A stretch of 43,374 bases of DNA from Nocardioides sp. GTDB taxonomy: Bacteria; Actinomycetota; Actinomycetes; Propionibacteriales; Nocardioidaceae. Of this stretch, positions 11,601 through 18,930 are shown one piece after another. A model generated the notes under the pieces. That model made no database searches. It saw only the letters and a program-made list of their open reading frames with translations, and had not been told where the DNA came from. Where the stretch lies: contig NZ_JAOPWY010000153.1 in the NCBI RefSeq assembly GCF_025965415.1, forward strand, positions 1-43,374. The letters are read 5' to 3'. Within the stretch, counting starts at the first letter, position 1, and each line of letters begins with the position of its first letter. A program made the position numbers and the translations under genes.

Positions 11601-12238
11601 GCGTCGTACAGCTCGTCGGGCGCCGACCGCAGCGACCCGGCGAAGATGGGTACGCCGACCGCCTGGCCCGTCGCGTCCACCGCGTCGGCGAGGGCGTGGG
11701 CGAAGGAGGTGTTCCCGCTCGCCTCGTGGGCCCGGTAGTAGAGCACCCCGATCCTGGGGACCGCTGGTTGAGCAGCGAGGGACGAGCGTGTCGAAACCAC
11801 GTCCACCTCCGGACGCTCGGCGTACCCCCACTGCGGCAGCACCTGCGGCGGCTCGAACCCCTCACCGGTGAGCAGCACGGTGTCGGAGAGGAAGGCGTGC
11901 AGCTGGCGGAGGTTCACCGGCCCGCCCTCGGCGAGATAGCGGTGCGCCTCGGCCGCGACGCCCATCGGCACCGACGACAGCTCCATCAGCTCGGCGCTCG
12001 GCGACTGCTCGCCACCGAGGACGACGACGGGCATGCCGGTCGCGGCGACGCGGGTGAAGCCGGAGCACAGGTCCTGCGGCGACCCCAGCAGCCGGCCGAC
12101 GACGAGGTCGCAGCCCTCGATCACCTCGGCCATCGACTGGTGGCCGGGTCTCGCCGGGTTGGCGAGGACGTAGTCGGCGCCGGACTCCCGGGCGCTCAGC
12201 AGGTCGGTGTCTGACGTGGACAGCAGTGCGATGCGCAC
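8606..12238 (-). CDS. cobN: Cobaltochelatase large subunit CobN
   Basis: 1210 residues from GTG 12238, preceded by a GAGGAGGA SD; the longer open frame upstream runs through the riboswitch and is not coding. CobN/BchH features include HLGKHGSLEWLPGK, GIVERLHEAADRG near the end, and GRNFYTVDPRAVPSRLAWQTG in the middle. It binds hydrogenobyrinic acid a,c-diamide and cobalt; insertion also needs the ATPase, here probably the ChlID-type protein at 23042. A copy of the dispersed CGCTGGTTGAGCAGCG repeat (11762-11798) lies in frame and encodes VVSTRSSLAAQPAVPR between the N-terminal region and RIGVLYYRAHE, where family members vary in length. It is first gene of a riboswitch-cobN-cobF unit. Confidence 0.95.
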   Translation of the reverse strand: MRIALLSTSDTDLLSARESGADYVLANPARPGHQSMAEVIEGCDLVVGRLLGSPQDLCSGFTRVAATGMPVVVLGGEQSPSAELMELSSVPMGVAAEAHRYLAEGGPVNLRQLHAFLSDTVLLTGEGFEPPQVLPQWGYAERPEVDVVSTRSSLAAQPAVPRIGVLYYRAHEASGNTSFAHALADAVDATGQAVGVPIFAGSLRSAPDELYDAFGTLDALIVTVLAAGGSVPSSASAGGDDESWDVARMSALDIPIIQGLCLTSSRAEWEASDDGVSPLDSATQIAIPEFDGRIITAPFSFKEVDSDGLPRYVADPERCARVAGIAVKHARLRSIPNAEKRLALVLSAYPTKHARIGNAVGLDTPVSAIRMLRRLRDAGYDLGEDNTVVEILGRDVTDTEQGDALIHALIAAGGQDEEWLTTAQLTDAHVRITPEQYAAWTADLPEDLRADMVEAWGEAPGSLFVNDQRELVLATVRAGNVVLLIQPPRGFGENPIAIYHDPDLAPTHHYLGAYRWLGSAVEEGGFGADAVVHLGKHGSLEWLPGKNAALSASCGTDAALGSLPMIYPFLVNDPGEGAQAKRRAHATIVDHLVPPMARAESYGDIARLEQLLDEHANIAAMDPAKLPAIRGEIWQLMHAAEMHRDLGLEEQPDAEEFDDFIMHVDGWLCEIKDAQIRDGLHILGEAPSGEARVNLVLAILRAAQVFGGQAQAVPGLRAALGLKENAEATSAVDAIEAEARELVQDMDGADWDPARAAELHDDPEVQRVLEFAATQVVPRLARTTDELDAVVHALDGGFIAAGPSGSPLRGLVNVLPTGRNFYTVDPRAVPSRLAWQTGMAMAESLVAKYVDETGGYPQSVGLSVWGTSAMRTSGDDIAEVLALLGVRPVWDEASRRVNDLQVIPLDELGRPRIDVTVRISGFFRDAFPHVVAMLDDAVRLVAGLEEPDDSNYVRAHTRADLADHGDERRSTTRIFGSKPGSYGAGILQVVESGNWRSDQDLAEVYTAWGGFAYGRDLDGAPAADDMRTNYRRIKVAAKNVDTREHDIADSDDYFQYHGGMVATVRALTGSDPKAYVGDSTTPDAVRTRTLQEETNRVFRARVVNPRWIGAMQRHGYKGAFELAATVDYLFGFDATAGVVHDWMYESLAKEYVLDETNQQFLRTSNPWALRGIVERLHEAADRGLWADPDADVMAALQQVYLDVEGELEDR
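11762..11798. repeat. Dispersed TGGTTGAGCAGCG repeat, copy 1 (inside cobN)
   Basis: 37-bp element starting CGCTGGTTGAGCAGCGAG and ending CGTGTCGAAACC. It contains an internal imperfect palindrome (CGCTGCTCAACCAGCG on the other strand). It is translated in cobN without breaking the frame. Confidence 0.7.
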
Positions 12239-12275
12239 GGATCCTCCTCGGGGTTCTCGCCCCTCGTGATGGGAT

Positions 12276-12371
12276 CCGCGTGGGCCAGTGTCTGGCTTCG
12301 GCCTGCGCTCGGCAGGCCTCACAGTGGCGGAACCGCCCCGGTCTTGCACCGGGTTCCTGGGTCCCACGCGG
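12276..12371 (-). ncRNA. Cobalamin riboswitch upstream of cobN
   Basis: Read on the minus strand, the region shows P1 arms CCGCGTGGG (12371-12363) and CCCACGCGG (12284-12276). Between them lie the AGGAACCCGGTGCAAGACCG core, the GCCACTGT box, and the B12 box AAGCCAGACACTGGCCC. A GGGG-CGAGAA-CCCC hairpin lies between the aptamer and the GAGGAGGA SD of cobN, suggesting translational control by adenosylcobalamin. Confidence 0.92.
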
Positions 12372-12414
12372 AGTGGTGCCGCCGAGACTATCGGTCTCGG
12401 CCTTCGCGCTCCGC

Positions 12415-12454
12415 CGCTGGTTGAGCAGCGAGCGCCAGCGAGCGTGTCGACACC
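12415..12454. repeat. Dispersed TGGTTGAGCAGCG repeat, copy 2 (cobG leader)
   Basis: 40-bp copy with a slightly expanded middle (GAGCGCCAGCGAGCG), located between the cobN riboswitch and the cobG-like gene; here non-coding. Confidence 0.7.
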
Positions 12455-12477
12455 CAGGTCATGCCAAGATCGCCGCC

Positions 12478-13293
12478 GTGACCGACCGGACCCGAGGCGA
12501 CCTGTGCCCGGGCGTCCTCCGCCCGTGGCCGGCCGACGACGGCGCGCTCGTGCGACTTCGTGTCCCCGGCGGTCACCTCACGCGTACGACGCTGCTCGCG
12601 CTGCTCGACGTCGCCGAGACGTACGGCGACGGGCGGGTGCACCTGACCAAGCGGGCCAACCTCCAGCTGCGCGCCCTCCCCCACGTCGACGGCGTGCTCC
12701 CGGCCGCGGTCGTCGAAGCCGTCCGCGCCACCGGCCTGCTTCCGCACCCCGATCACGAGCTGGTCCGCAACATCCTCGTCTCGCCGCTGACCGGCCTCCA
12801 CGGTGGCCGCGCCGACCTCCGCACCGTCACCGCCGAGCTCGACGAGCGCATCTGCGCGACGCCGTCACTGGCCAAGCTGCCGGGCCGCTTCCTGTTCGTC
12901 CTCGACGACGGCCGCGGCGACCACGTCAACCGCTCGTGCGACCTCGGCCTCGTCGCCCTGTCCGAGGACGAGGTCCAGCTCCGCATCGGCAGCACCCACT
13001 GGGGGCCGGTCGTCCCGCTGCCCGAGGCGGCCGCCCGCCTCACCGGCCTCGCCCGCGCCTTCCAGCAGGTCCGCGACACCGCGTGGCACATCGACGAGCT
13101 CCCGGTCCCGCCCGCCTCGCACGACGCGGACCCGCGCCTGCCCGCGGCGAGCGACCCGCCGGCGTACGGCGCCCTGGCGGAGGGCGTCACCCACGTCGAG
13201 GTGCCCGACGGCGTGCTCGACCGCGCTGCCATCGACGGGCTCGACGAGCACCTGGTCGTCACCCGGTGGAAGTCCCTCGTGCTCGTCCGGTGA
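12478..13293 (+). CDS. CobG-like protein, N-terminal half only (putative precorrin-3B synthase)
   Basis: 271 residues from GTG 12478, which is 7 bases after a CAAGAT -10-like box. The N-terminus (RLRVPGGHLTRTTLLALLDVAETYGDGRVHLTKRANLQLRALP) is a nitrite/sulfite-reductase ferredoxin-like half domain. RNILVSPLTGL and CATPSLAKLPGRFLFVLDDG follow the CobG family. CobG hydroxylates C20 of precorrin-3A and forms the gamma-lactone, using a C-terminal iron-sulfur cluster. Here the protein ends at LDEHLVVTRWKSLVLVR, where the second half domain would begin. Only three dispersed cysteines exist, with no CxnC...CxxxC set. It is either a shortened functional variant, a degenerate CobG, or another NIR/SIR-fold protein. 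Its place between cobN and cobH supports a cobalamin role. Confidence 0.65.
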   Translation: MTDRTRGDLCPGVLRPWPADDGALVRLRVPGGHLTRTTLLALLDVAETYGDGRVHLTKRANLQLRALPHVDGVLPAAVVEAVRATGLLPHPDHELVRNILVSPLTGLHGGRADLRTVTAELDERICATPSLAKLPGRFLFVLDDGRGDHVNRSCDLGLVALSEDEVQLRIGSTHWGPVVPLPEAAARLTGLARAFQQVRDTAWHIDELPVPPASHDADPRLPAASDPPAYGALAEGVTHVEVPDGVLDRAAIDGLDEHLVVTRWKSLVLVR

Positions 13294-13314
13294 CCACCCA
13301 GCGAGACGCGCAGG

Positions 13315-13330
13315 TGTGACCCAGGTCACG
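13315..13330. promoter_or_regulatory. CRP/GlxR-like palindrome
   Basis: TGTGACCCAGGTCACG differs by one base from the CRP-family pattern TGTGA-N6-TCACA. It lies just upstream of TACGAT (13338-13343), a probable -10 for the SGNH gene, so binding would overlap the -35 region. Confidence 0.45.
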
Positions 13331-13430
13331 GGCACCCTACGATCTGCTCGCACGCGCCGGTCGGCCCGACCGGACGCCACCAGGTGAGGGTTCCCGCACG
13401 TCCAGCTCGCCGCTGACACCAGGGGACCCC

Positions 13431-15290
13431 ATGCCAGTCCAGCCACGCCCGTCCGCGCGACGTACCGCTGCCGCCGCGGCACTCGCCCTCTTTGCGGGAC
13501 TGCTGCCCGCGCTCCTCGGCGGCGCTCCCGCCTCGGCCGCTCTCCCGACGGACTGGGTCGGCTCGTGGGGCGCTGCGCCGATGGCCGGACAGGACAACGG
13601 CTGCACCGACTGCACGATCCGCAACCTGATCCGGGTCAGCAAGGGCGGCAGCCAGGTGCGGGTGACCTTCTCCAACCGCTTCGGGAGCGGGCCGTTGCGC
13701 ATCGGCGCGGCTACCGTCGCCCGACCCGCGACCAGCACGACGGCAAAGGTCCGTCCGGGCACCATGACCCCCCTCCGGTTCGGCGGCGACGGGGAGGTCG
13801 TCATCCCGGCCGGCGCCACCGCCACCAGCGACCCGGCGGAACTCGCGGTCGAGGACGCCGGCTCGATCCTGGTGACGACCTACACGCCCGGCTACTCGAC
13901 CCCGATGACCGTGCACGACATCGGTAGCCAGCTCTCGTTCTTCACCCGCGGGCGCGACGCCTCGCACGCCGAGACCGCGGACGCCTTCCCCGAGCGGACG
14001 GAGGACCGCCACTTCGTCACGCGCGTGGACGTGATGGGCGAGTCGGCCGGCACGGTGGTGGCCTTCGGCGACTCGATCACCGACGGCGTCGGCTCGGGCC
14101 AGAACAACAACACCCGCTACCCCGACTTCCTCTCGGCCCGGCTGGCCTCGGGCGCCGAGCAGCTGGCGATCGTCAACAGCGGCATCAGCGGCAACCGGGT
14201 GCTGGTCGACGGCACCGGTGAGCGTGCCCTCGACCGGTTCGACCGCGACGTCCTCGACGTGCCCGGCGTGCGCTCGGTGATCATCCTCGAGGGCATCAAC
14301 GACATCATGACCGCGCCCAACGGCACCGACGTCGGCTCCCTCATCGGCGGCCTGCAGGCCCTCGTCGACCGTGCCCACGCCGAGGACGTACGCGTCGTGC
14401 TGGGCACCCTCACGCCGTTCCGCGGTTGGAGCGCCTGGACGCCGGAGCGCGAGGCCTCCCGGCTCGCCGTCAACGAGTGGGTCCGCGCCCACGACGGCGT
14501 GGAAGGCATCGCGGACTTCGACGCCGCCCTGCGCGACCCCGCCGACCCGACGCGGATGTTGCCGGTCCTCGACAGCGGCGACCGCCTGCACCCGGGCGAC
14601 GCAGGGTATGCCGCGATGGCGGACGTGGTGCCGCTCGACGCCCTCGCGGAGCCCTACGTGCCCGACCCGCCCGCCGCGCAGGTCGAGTTCACCCAGCAGC
14701 CCGCCGAGCTCGTCTCGGTCGACGCGGGCGGTGATGTCACGCTGACCGCCGCCGCCCAGTCCAACCGCGGCGCCGTGGCCTACCAGTGGCAGCGCCGCGG
14801 CGTCGGCACCGGCTGGTCCGACGTCCCCGGCGCGACCGCGTCCTCGCTCGCCCTGAAGGGCGTGAACCCGCCCCAGGGCGGCGAGCAGTACCGCGTCGTC
14901 GCCGGTGCGGGCGGTGTCAGCACGACCTCCGGCATCGCCACGCTGGTCGTCCGCGCCACCGCCGCCGTGCCGCCTGCGGTCACCCCGCCCGCGACGGCGG
15001 CGACGGTCCCGTCCGACGTACGCCTCCGGCTGTCCGGCACGCGCCTGGGCAAGCGCCCGCGTGCCCACGTCCGGCCCAGCGCCGCCGGTTCGGTACGCCT
15101 CATCGCGCGCCGCGGCAAGGTCCGGGTGGTGCGCGTCGTCACCGTCACGCCCGGCACCTCGCACCGGGTCCTGCTGCCGCGCACGCTCACCAGCAAGGCG
15201 GGCAAGCTCGTCGTGCAGGCCACGCTGACCCCCGCCGCGAGCACCGACCTCCCCAGCAGGTCGACGCTCTACACGGTGGTGCGCCGCTGA
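13431..15290 (+). CDS. Secreted SGNH/GDSL-family esterase with Ig-like domain
   Basis: 619 residues. The signal peptide (RR, hydrophobic 12-30, ASA cleavage near residue 36) implies export. An N-terminal beta-sandwich (about 38-200, beginning WVGSWGAAP) precedes the SGNH hydrolase: FGDSITDG with Ser215, SGISGNRVL, GINDIM with Asn290, and DRLHPGD with Asp384/His387, so the catalytic set is complete. An Ig-like domain follows (about 415-505; TQQPAEL ... YQWQRRG ... YRVVAG), then a Thr/Pro/Ala linker and a basic C-terminal beta domain. The layout fits an extracellular esterase acting on acylated polysaccharide; substrate unknown. It interrupts the cobalamin cluster and looks unrelated to it. A CRP-like site lies upstream. 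The SD is weak. Confidence 0.85.
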   Translation: MPVQPRPSARRTAAAAALALFAGLLPALLGGAPASAALPTDWVGSWGAAPMAGQDNGCTDCTIRNLIRVSKGGSQVRVTFSNRFGSGPLRIGAATVARPATSTTAKVRPGTMTPLRFGGDGEVVIPAGATATSDPAELAVEDAGSILVTTYTPGYSTPMTVHDIGSQLSFFTRGRDASHAETADAFPERTEDRHFVTRVDVMGESAGTVVAFGDSITDGVGSGQNNNTRYPDFLSARLASGAEQLAIVNSGISGNRVLVDGTGERALDRFDRDVLDVPGVRSVIILEGINDIMTAPNGTDVGSLIGGLQALVDRAHAEDVRVVLGTLTPFRGWSAWTPEREASRLAVNEWVRAHDGVEGIADFDAALRDPADPTRMLPVLDSGDRLHPGDAGYAAMADVVPLDALAEPYVPDPPAAQVEFTQQPAELVSVDAGGDVTLTAAAQSNRGAVAYQWQRRGVGTGWSDVPGATASSLALKGVNPPQGGEQYRVVAGAGGVSTTSGIATLVVRATAAVPPAVTPPATAATVPSDVRLRLSGTRLGKRPRAHVRPSAAGSVRLIARRGKVRVVRVVTVTPGTSHRVLLPRTLTSKAGKLVVQATLTPAASTDLPSRSTLYTVVRR

Positions 15291-15420
15291 CCTCGCCCAT
15301 GGGATCAGCACATCAGTGAGATTGTGCGCCGCTGGTGCGACGTAGGAGCGCGGCGCCTGGCGCGAGCCGACCCAGACTCCGGATCCCCTGGCGTCAGATG
15401 GTGTTGTTGCCCCTAGGCTG
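15291..15420. other. Intergenic stretch before cobH riboswitch
   Basis: No convincing gene. It should contain the terminator of the esterase and the promoter of the riboswitch; TAGGCT at 15414-15419 is a possible -10, which would start the transcript a few bases into the predicted aptamer edge. Confidence 0.3.
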
Positions 15421-15525
15421 CCCTCGTCACGCGACGCAGGAACCCGGTGCGAGTCCGGGGCGGTTCCGCCACTGTCAGGTCCCCGAGAGGGGGCCGAGCC
15501 AGACACTGCCCGCGCGATGTCCAGC
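15421..15525 (+). ncRNA. Cobalamin riboswitch upstream of cobH-cobIJ-cobM
   Basis: Contains the core GCAGGAACCCGGTGCGAG, CCGGGGCGG, the GCCACTGT box, and the B12 box GAGCCAGACACTGCCC; CGCG arms close P1. The cobH start lies about 35 bases downstream with GAGGAG as SD, so translational control is likely. Confidence 0.92.
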
Positions 15526-15558
15526 CGACCAGGGGCGCGAACCCCGAGGAGCCCGTTG

Positions 15559-16212
15559 ATGAGCCTGCTGTCCCGACCCACCCGTCGTTACGACTACATC
15601 GCCGACGGTGCCGCGATCTACGACGAGTCCTTCGCGACCATCCGCCGCGAGGCCAGCTTCGACCACCTGCCGGCCGACGCCGAGCGCGTCGCCGTCCGGA
15701 TGGTCCACGGCACTGGCCAGACCGACCTGGTCGACGACCTGGTCATCCACCCGCGCCTCGTCGGCGCCGCCCGCGAGGCGCTCACCGTCGGCGCGCCGAT
15801 CATCACCGACGCCCACATGGTCGCCAGCGGCGTCACCCGCAAGCGCCTCCCGAGGGACAACGAGGTGCTGTGCGCGTTGCACGACCGGCGCACGCCCGAC
15901 CTCGCGCAGCTGATGGGCACCACCCGCTCGGCCGCAGCGTTCTCGCTCCTCGAGGAGCGGCTCGAGGGCTCGGTCGTCGCGATCGGCAACGCTCCCACCG
16001 CGCTCTTCCACCTCCTCGAGATGCTCCTCGACGGAGCGCCGCGGCCGGCCGCCATCGTCGGCGTACCCGTCGGCTTCATCGGGGCCGCCGAGTCCAAGCA
16101 GGCACTCGAGGCGTTCGGGCTCGACATCCCGTTCCTCACCGTCCGCGGCCGCCGCGGCGGGTCCGCGATGGCCGCCTCCGCCCTCAACGCGCTGGCCCAG
16201 GAGCGGGAGTGA
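15559..16212 (+). CDS. cobH: Precorrin-8X methylmutase CobH
   Basis: 217 residues from ATG 15559, which has GAGGAG upstream; the longer frame from 15517 would translate riboswitch sequence. CobH motifs: YDYIADGAAIYDESFATIRRE at the N-terminus, RMVHGTGQTDLVDDL with the catalytic histidine, ITDAHMVASGV, and VGVPVGFIGAAESK, which is highly conserved. It moves the methyl group from C11 to C12 of precorrin-8X to give hydrogenobyrinic acid, the last step of the ring pathway before amidation. First gene of a four-function operon; its stop overlaps the GTG of cobIJ by four bases. Confidence 0.95.
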   Translation: MSLLSRPTRRYDYIADGAAIYDESFATIRREASFDHLPADAERVAVRMVHGTGQTDLVDDLVIHPRLVGAAREALTVGAPIITDAHMVASGVTRKRLPRDNEVLCALHDRRTPDLAQLMGTTRSAAAFSLLEERLEGSVVAIGNAPTALFHLLEMLLDGAPRPAAIVGVPVGFIGAAESKQALEAFGLDIPFLTVRGRRGGSAMAASALNALAQERE

Positions 16213-17762
16213 CCGGCCGGCTGCACGGCCGGCTCTATGGGGTGGGCCTCGGCCCTGGCGACCCCGAGCTGATCACCCGCAAGGCCGCCCGGCTCATCGA
16301 GTCGGCCGACGTCATCGCCTTCCACGCCGGCGTCGGCAAGCAGTCCAACGCCCGCACGATCGCCGCCTCGCTGATCCCGCCGACAGCGATCGAGGAGGAG
16401 CTCCGCTACCCCGTCACGACCGGGGAGACCGCGCACCCGGGTGGGTACGCCGGTGCGATGGCCGAGTTCTACGAGTCGTGCGCCGACCGGCTGGCTGCTC
16501 ATCTCGTCGAGGGCCGCACCGTCGTCGTGCTGGCCGAGGGCGACCCGTTGTTCTACGGCTCGTTCATGTACCTCCACGACCGCCTCTCCCCGCGCTTCGA
16601 GACAGAGGTCGTCCCGGGCGTACCGGCCTTCGCTGCCGCCACCGCCGTCCTCGCCTCGCCGCTCGTGCGCCAGACCGACGTCCTCACCGTGCTCCCCGGC
16701 ACCCTCGGAGTCCCCGAGCTCGCCCGCCGCCTCGCCGACACCGACGGCGCGATCATCATGAAGCTCGGCCGCCGCTTCCCCGGCGTCGTCGACGCCCTCC
16801 GCCAGGCCGGCCGCCTCGAGCACGCGCTGTACGTCGAACGCGCCTCGATGCCCGCCGAGCGCTGGATGCCAGTGGTCGACGTCGACCCGGCGTCCGTCCC
16901 CTACTTCAGCCTGATCGTCGTCCCCGGCGACAGCGTGGCCCAAGACCCCTCCGGAAGAAGGCAGCCGCTGGTTGAGCAGCCAGGAACGCACACGCCGCTG
17001 GTTGAGCAGCGAGGAACGAGCGTGTCGAAACCAAGGCCCCTGGTCGTCCTCGGCCTGGGCCCCGGCCCCGATCGCTGGCTCACCCCCGAAGCAACCGCGG
17101 CCCTGGCAGACGTCGACCACATCGTCGGCTACGCCCCGTACGTCAACCGCGTCCCCCAACGCGATGGCCTCACCCGCCACGCGTCGGGCAACACCGTCGA
17201 GGTCGACCGCGCCCGCCACGCGTTGGGCCTCGCCCGAGAGGGACACAAGGTCGCCGTCGTGTCCGGCGGTGACGCGGGAGTCTTCGGGATGGCGAGCGCC
17301 GTGTTCGAGGCCGCCGCCGACTTCCCCGACGTACCCATCGAGGTCCTGCCCGGCGTCAGCGCCGTCCAGGCTGTCGCCGCCAAGGCGGGCGCCCCGATCG
17401 GCGCGGACTTCGCCGTCGTGTCGCTGAGCGACCGGCTCAAGCCGTGGCCGGTGATCGAGAAGCGCCTGCACGCGATCGCCGAGGCCGACCTGGTGCTCGC
17501 GGTCTACAACCCCGCCTCGCGCAGCCGCACCACCCAGGTCGCCGACCTCCAGAAGCTGTTCCTCGAGCACCGCGGCCCCGACACCGTTGTCGTGGTCGGT
17601 CGCGACGTCGGCCGCGCCGAGGAGTCGCTGACCGTGACCACCCTCGCCGAGCTCGAGGCCGAGACGATCGACATGAAGTGCCTGCTGATCGTCGGCGCCT
17701 CGTCGACGCGCGTGACCGCGGCCGGGCAGGTCTGGACGCCCCGCTTCGTGGGCGAGCGGTGA
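16209..17762 (+). CDS. cobIJ: CobI-CobJ fusion: precorrin-2 C20- and precorrin-3B C17-methyltransferase
   Basis: 517 residues from GTG 16209 (GTGA overlap with cobH). N-terminal CobI domain (about 1-245): YGVGLGPGDPELITRKA, AEGDPLFYGSFMYL, VVPGVPAFAAAT. C-terminal CobJ domain (about 275-517): VVLGLGPGPDRWLTPEA, GYAPYVNRV, VSGGDAGVFGMA, VLPGVSAVQAVAAKAGAPIGADF, YNPASRSR. The first half methylates precorrin-2 at C20, the second methylates C17 with ring contraction. The fusion is known from mycobacteria and other actinobacteria. The linker is encoded by one complete and one partial copy of the dispersed repeat, giving PLVEQPGTHTPLVEQRGTSVSKP between the two enzymes. Its stop overlaps the cobM start. 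Confidence 0.95.
   Translation: MTGRLHGRLYGVGLGPGDPELITRKAARLIESADVIAFHAGVGKQSNARTIAASLIPPTAIEEELRYPVTTGETAHPGGYAGAMAEFYESCADRLAAHLVEGRTVVVLAEGDPLFYGSFMYLHDRLSPRFETEVVPGVPAFAAATAVLASPLVRQTDVLTVLPGTLGVPELARRLADTDGAIIMKLGRRFPGVVDALRQAGRLEHALYVERASMPAERWMPVVDVDPASVPYFSLIVVPGDSVAQDPSGRRQPLVEQPGTHTPLVEQRGTSVSKPRPLVVLGLGPGPDRWLTPEATAALADVDHIVGYAPYVNRVPQRDGLTRHASGNTVEVDRARHALGLAREGHKVAVVSGGDAGVFGMASAVFEAAADFPDVPIEVLPGVSAVQAVAAKAGAPIGADFAVVSLSDRLKPWPVIEKRLHAIAEADLVLAVYNPASRSRTTQVADLQKLFLEHRGPDTVVVVGRDVGRAEESLTVTTLAELEAETIDMKCLLIVGASSTRVTAAGQVWTPRFVGER
16966..17032. repeat. Dispersed repeat, copies 3a and 3b (CobI-CobJ linker)
   Basis: A partial copy (16966-16988) is followed after 7 bases by a complete 37-bp copy (16996-17032). 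Both are translated in frame, giving a repeated PLVEQ peptide in the interdomain linker. Confidence 0.75.
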
Positions 17763-18508
17763 CCGTCCACTTCGTCGGCGCCGGCCCGGGCGCGGCCGAC
17801 CTGCTGACGTTGCGAGCGGCGTCACTGCTCGCGGCCGCGGACGTCGTGCTCTACCCGGGCACGTACCTCGACGCCGAGATCCTCTCCCACTGCACCGACG
17901 CCCGCCAGGTCGACACCCAGCGCCTCGACCTCGACCAGATCACGTCGGTCATGGTGTCCGCGTCGGCCGAGGGACTCGAAGTCGTCCGCCTCACCTCCGG
18001 CGACCCGTCGCTCTACTCCGCCCTCGCCGAGCAGACCGCCCGCCTCGACACCGCAGGCGTCGCGTGGGACGTGTGCCCGGGAGTCCCGGCGTACGCCGCT
18101 GCTGCTGCCTCCGTCGGTCGCGAGCTCACCGTCCCGCTCGTGACGCAGTCGGTGGTGCTGACCCGCACCCAGGCCCGCTCGACCGCCATGCCGTCGACGG
18201 AGTCGCTGGCCGCCTTCGCTGCCACGCGCGCCACGCTCGTCCTGCACCTCGCGATCACGAAGACCCGCGAGCTCGCCGGGTCGTTGGTCGAGGAGTACGG
18301 CGCCGGCTGCCCCGCCGTCGTGGTCCACCGCGCCTCCCAGCCCGACGAACTGATCCTCCGCGGCACGCTCGCCGACATCGCCGACCAGGTCGAGGAAGCC
18401 GGCCTCAAGCAGGCCGCCGTCATCCTCGTCGGATGGGCGTTGGCGCGGGAGGGCGCCGAGTCCTGGCTCTACCAGCCCGACCGCCCCCGACCGTCAGTGG
18501 AGCCCTGA
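17759..18508 (+). CDS. cobM: Precorrin-4 C11-methyltransferase CobM
   Basis: 249 residues from GTG 17759 (GTGA overlap with cobIJ). Precorrin methylase fold with N-terminal VHFVGAGPGAADLLTLRA, the LYPGTYL segment, RLTSGDPSLYSALAEQ, and CPGVPAYAAAAA, followed by TRTQARSTAMP, all characteristic of CobM/CbiF. It methylates C11 of precorrin-4 to give precorrin-5, the substrate of CobF. Last gene of the operon; its stop codon is part of a strong inverted repeat that probably ends the transcript. Confidence 0.94.
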   Translation: MTVHFVGAGPGAADLLTLRAASLLAAADVVLYPGTYLDAEILSHCTDARQVDTQRLDLDQITSVMVSASAEGLEVVRLTSGDPSLYSALAEQTARLDTAGVAWDVCPGVPAYAAAAASVGRELTVPLVTQSVVLTRTQARSTAMPSTESLAAFAATRATLVLHLAITKTRELAGSLVEEYGAGCPAVVVHRASQPDELILRGTLADIADQVEEAGLKQAAVILVGWALAREGAESWLYQPDRPRPSVEP

Positions 18509-18537
18509 GCCGGACCTACCGGCTCAAGGCTCCACTG
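18495..18537 (+). terminator. Terminator hairpin of the cobH-cobIJ-cobM operon
   Basis: The arms 18495-18513 and 18519-18537 are complementary at 18 of 19 positions around loop ACCTA; the stem contains CAGTGGAGCC/GGCTCCACTG and TGAGCCGG/CCGGCTCA. No T-tract follows, as is usual in actinobacteria. It overlaps the cobM stop codon. Confidence 0.8.
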
Positions 18538-18548
18538 TTGGACGTACG

Positions 18549-18823
18549 TCAGACCTGCTGGCCCAGCGCGAACTGGATGTTGCCGTCCTCGTCCACGCCG
18601 CCGTCCAGCACCATGCCGTCGAGGGCATCAGCGGCGACGGGGTCGAGCCAGACGGTGGCGCCGTCCTGCTCGATGGTCTGGTCTCCGTCGACCGCGTGGT
18701 CGGCGGGACTGACGGACAGCGACTGCCCGTCGGCCTCGTCGCGATGCGGACGCCGGACACCTCCGGCACTTCCTCCGCGAGCTTGTTGACGGTCTCGGTC
18801 ACGTTCTCGGTGAGAGCAAGAAT
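18549..18823 (-). pseudogene. Frameshifted HesB/IscA-like Fe-S protein gene
   Basis: Two frames together give one small actinobacterial HesB/IscA-like protein. The first reads LALTENVTETVNKLAEEVPEVSGVRIA; the second reads DEADGQSLSVSPADHAVDGDQTIEQDGATVWLDP and ends DEDGNIQFALGQQV. The joint is near 18740; adding one base in GCGAC would restore GVRIADEADGQ. The expected start position (18821-18823) is ATT, not ATG, so two lesions are visible. The gene is probably dead, unless the shift is a sequencing error and translation begins at GTG 18802. The actinobacterial family lacks the cluster cysteines and has no settled role. Confidence 0.65.
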
Positions 18824-18906
18824 GGGCTCTCCGTCCGAATGGACTGTGTGTCGCCTTCACCATTCCTCGGATCCGCCATAGGTATAAGAACTGACCGCCG
18901 CACGTG

Positions 18907-18930
18907 CGCCTGAACCGAACCGGTCAGGCG
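18907..18930 (-). terminator. Hairpin at the helicase stop codon
   Basis: CGCCTGAACCG and CGGTCAGGCG form a nearly perfect stem (one bulge) around a three-base loop. The helicase stop codon (18924-18926) lies in it. Confidence 0.45.

Noticed and set aside
12239..12367. 43-residue N-terminal extension of CobN
   Set aside because: It would be translated from the cobalamin riboswitch; an SD precedes GTG 12238, which gives the normal CobN start.
13326..15581. 751-codon open frame opposite the esterase
   Set aside because: Antisense shadow; the plus strand encodes a complete SGNH protein with signal peptide and catalytic residues.
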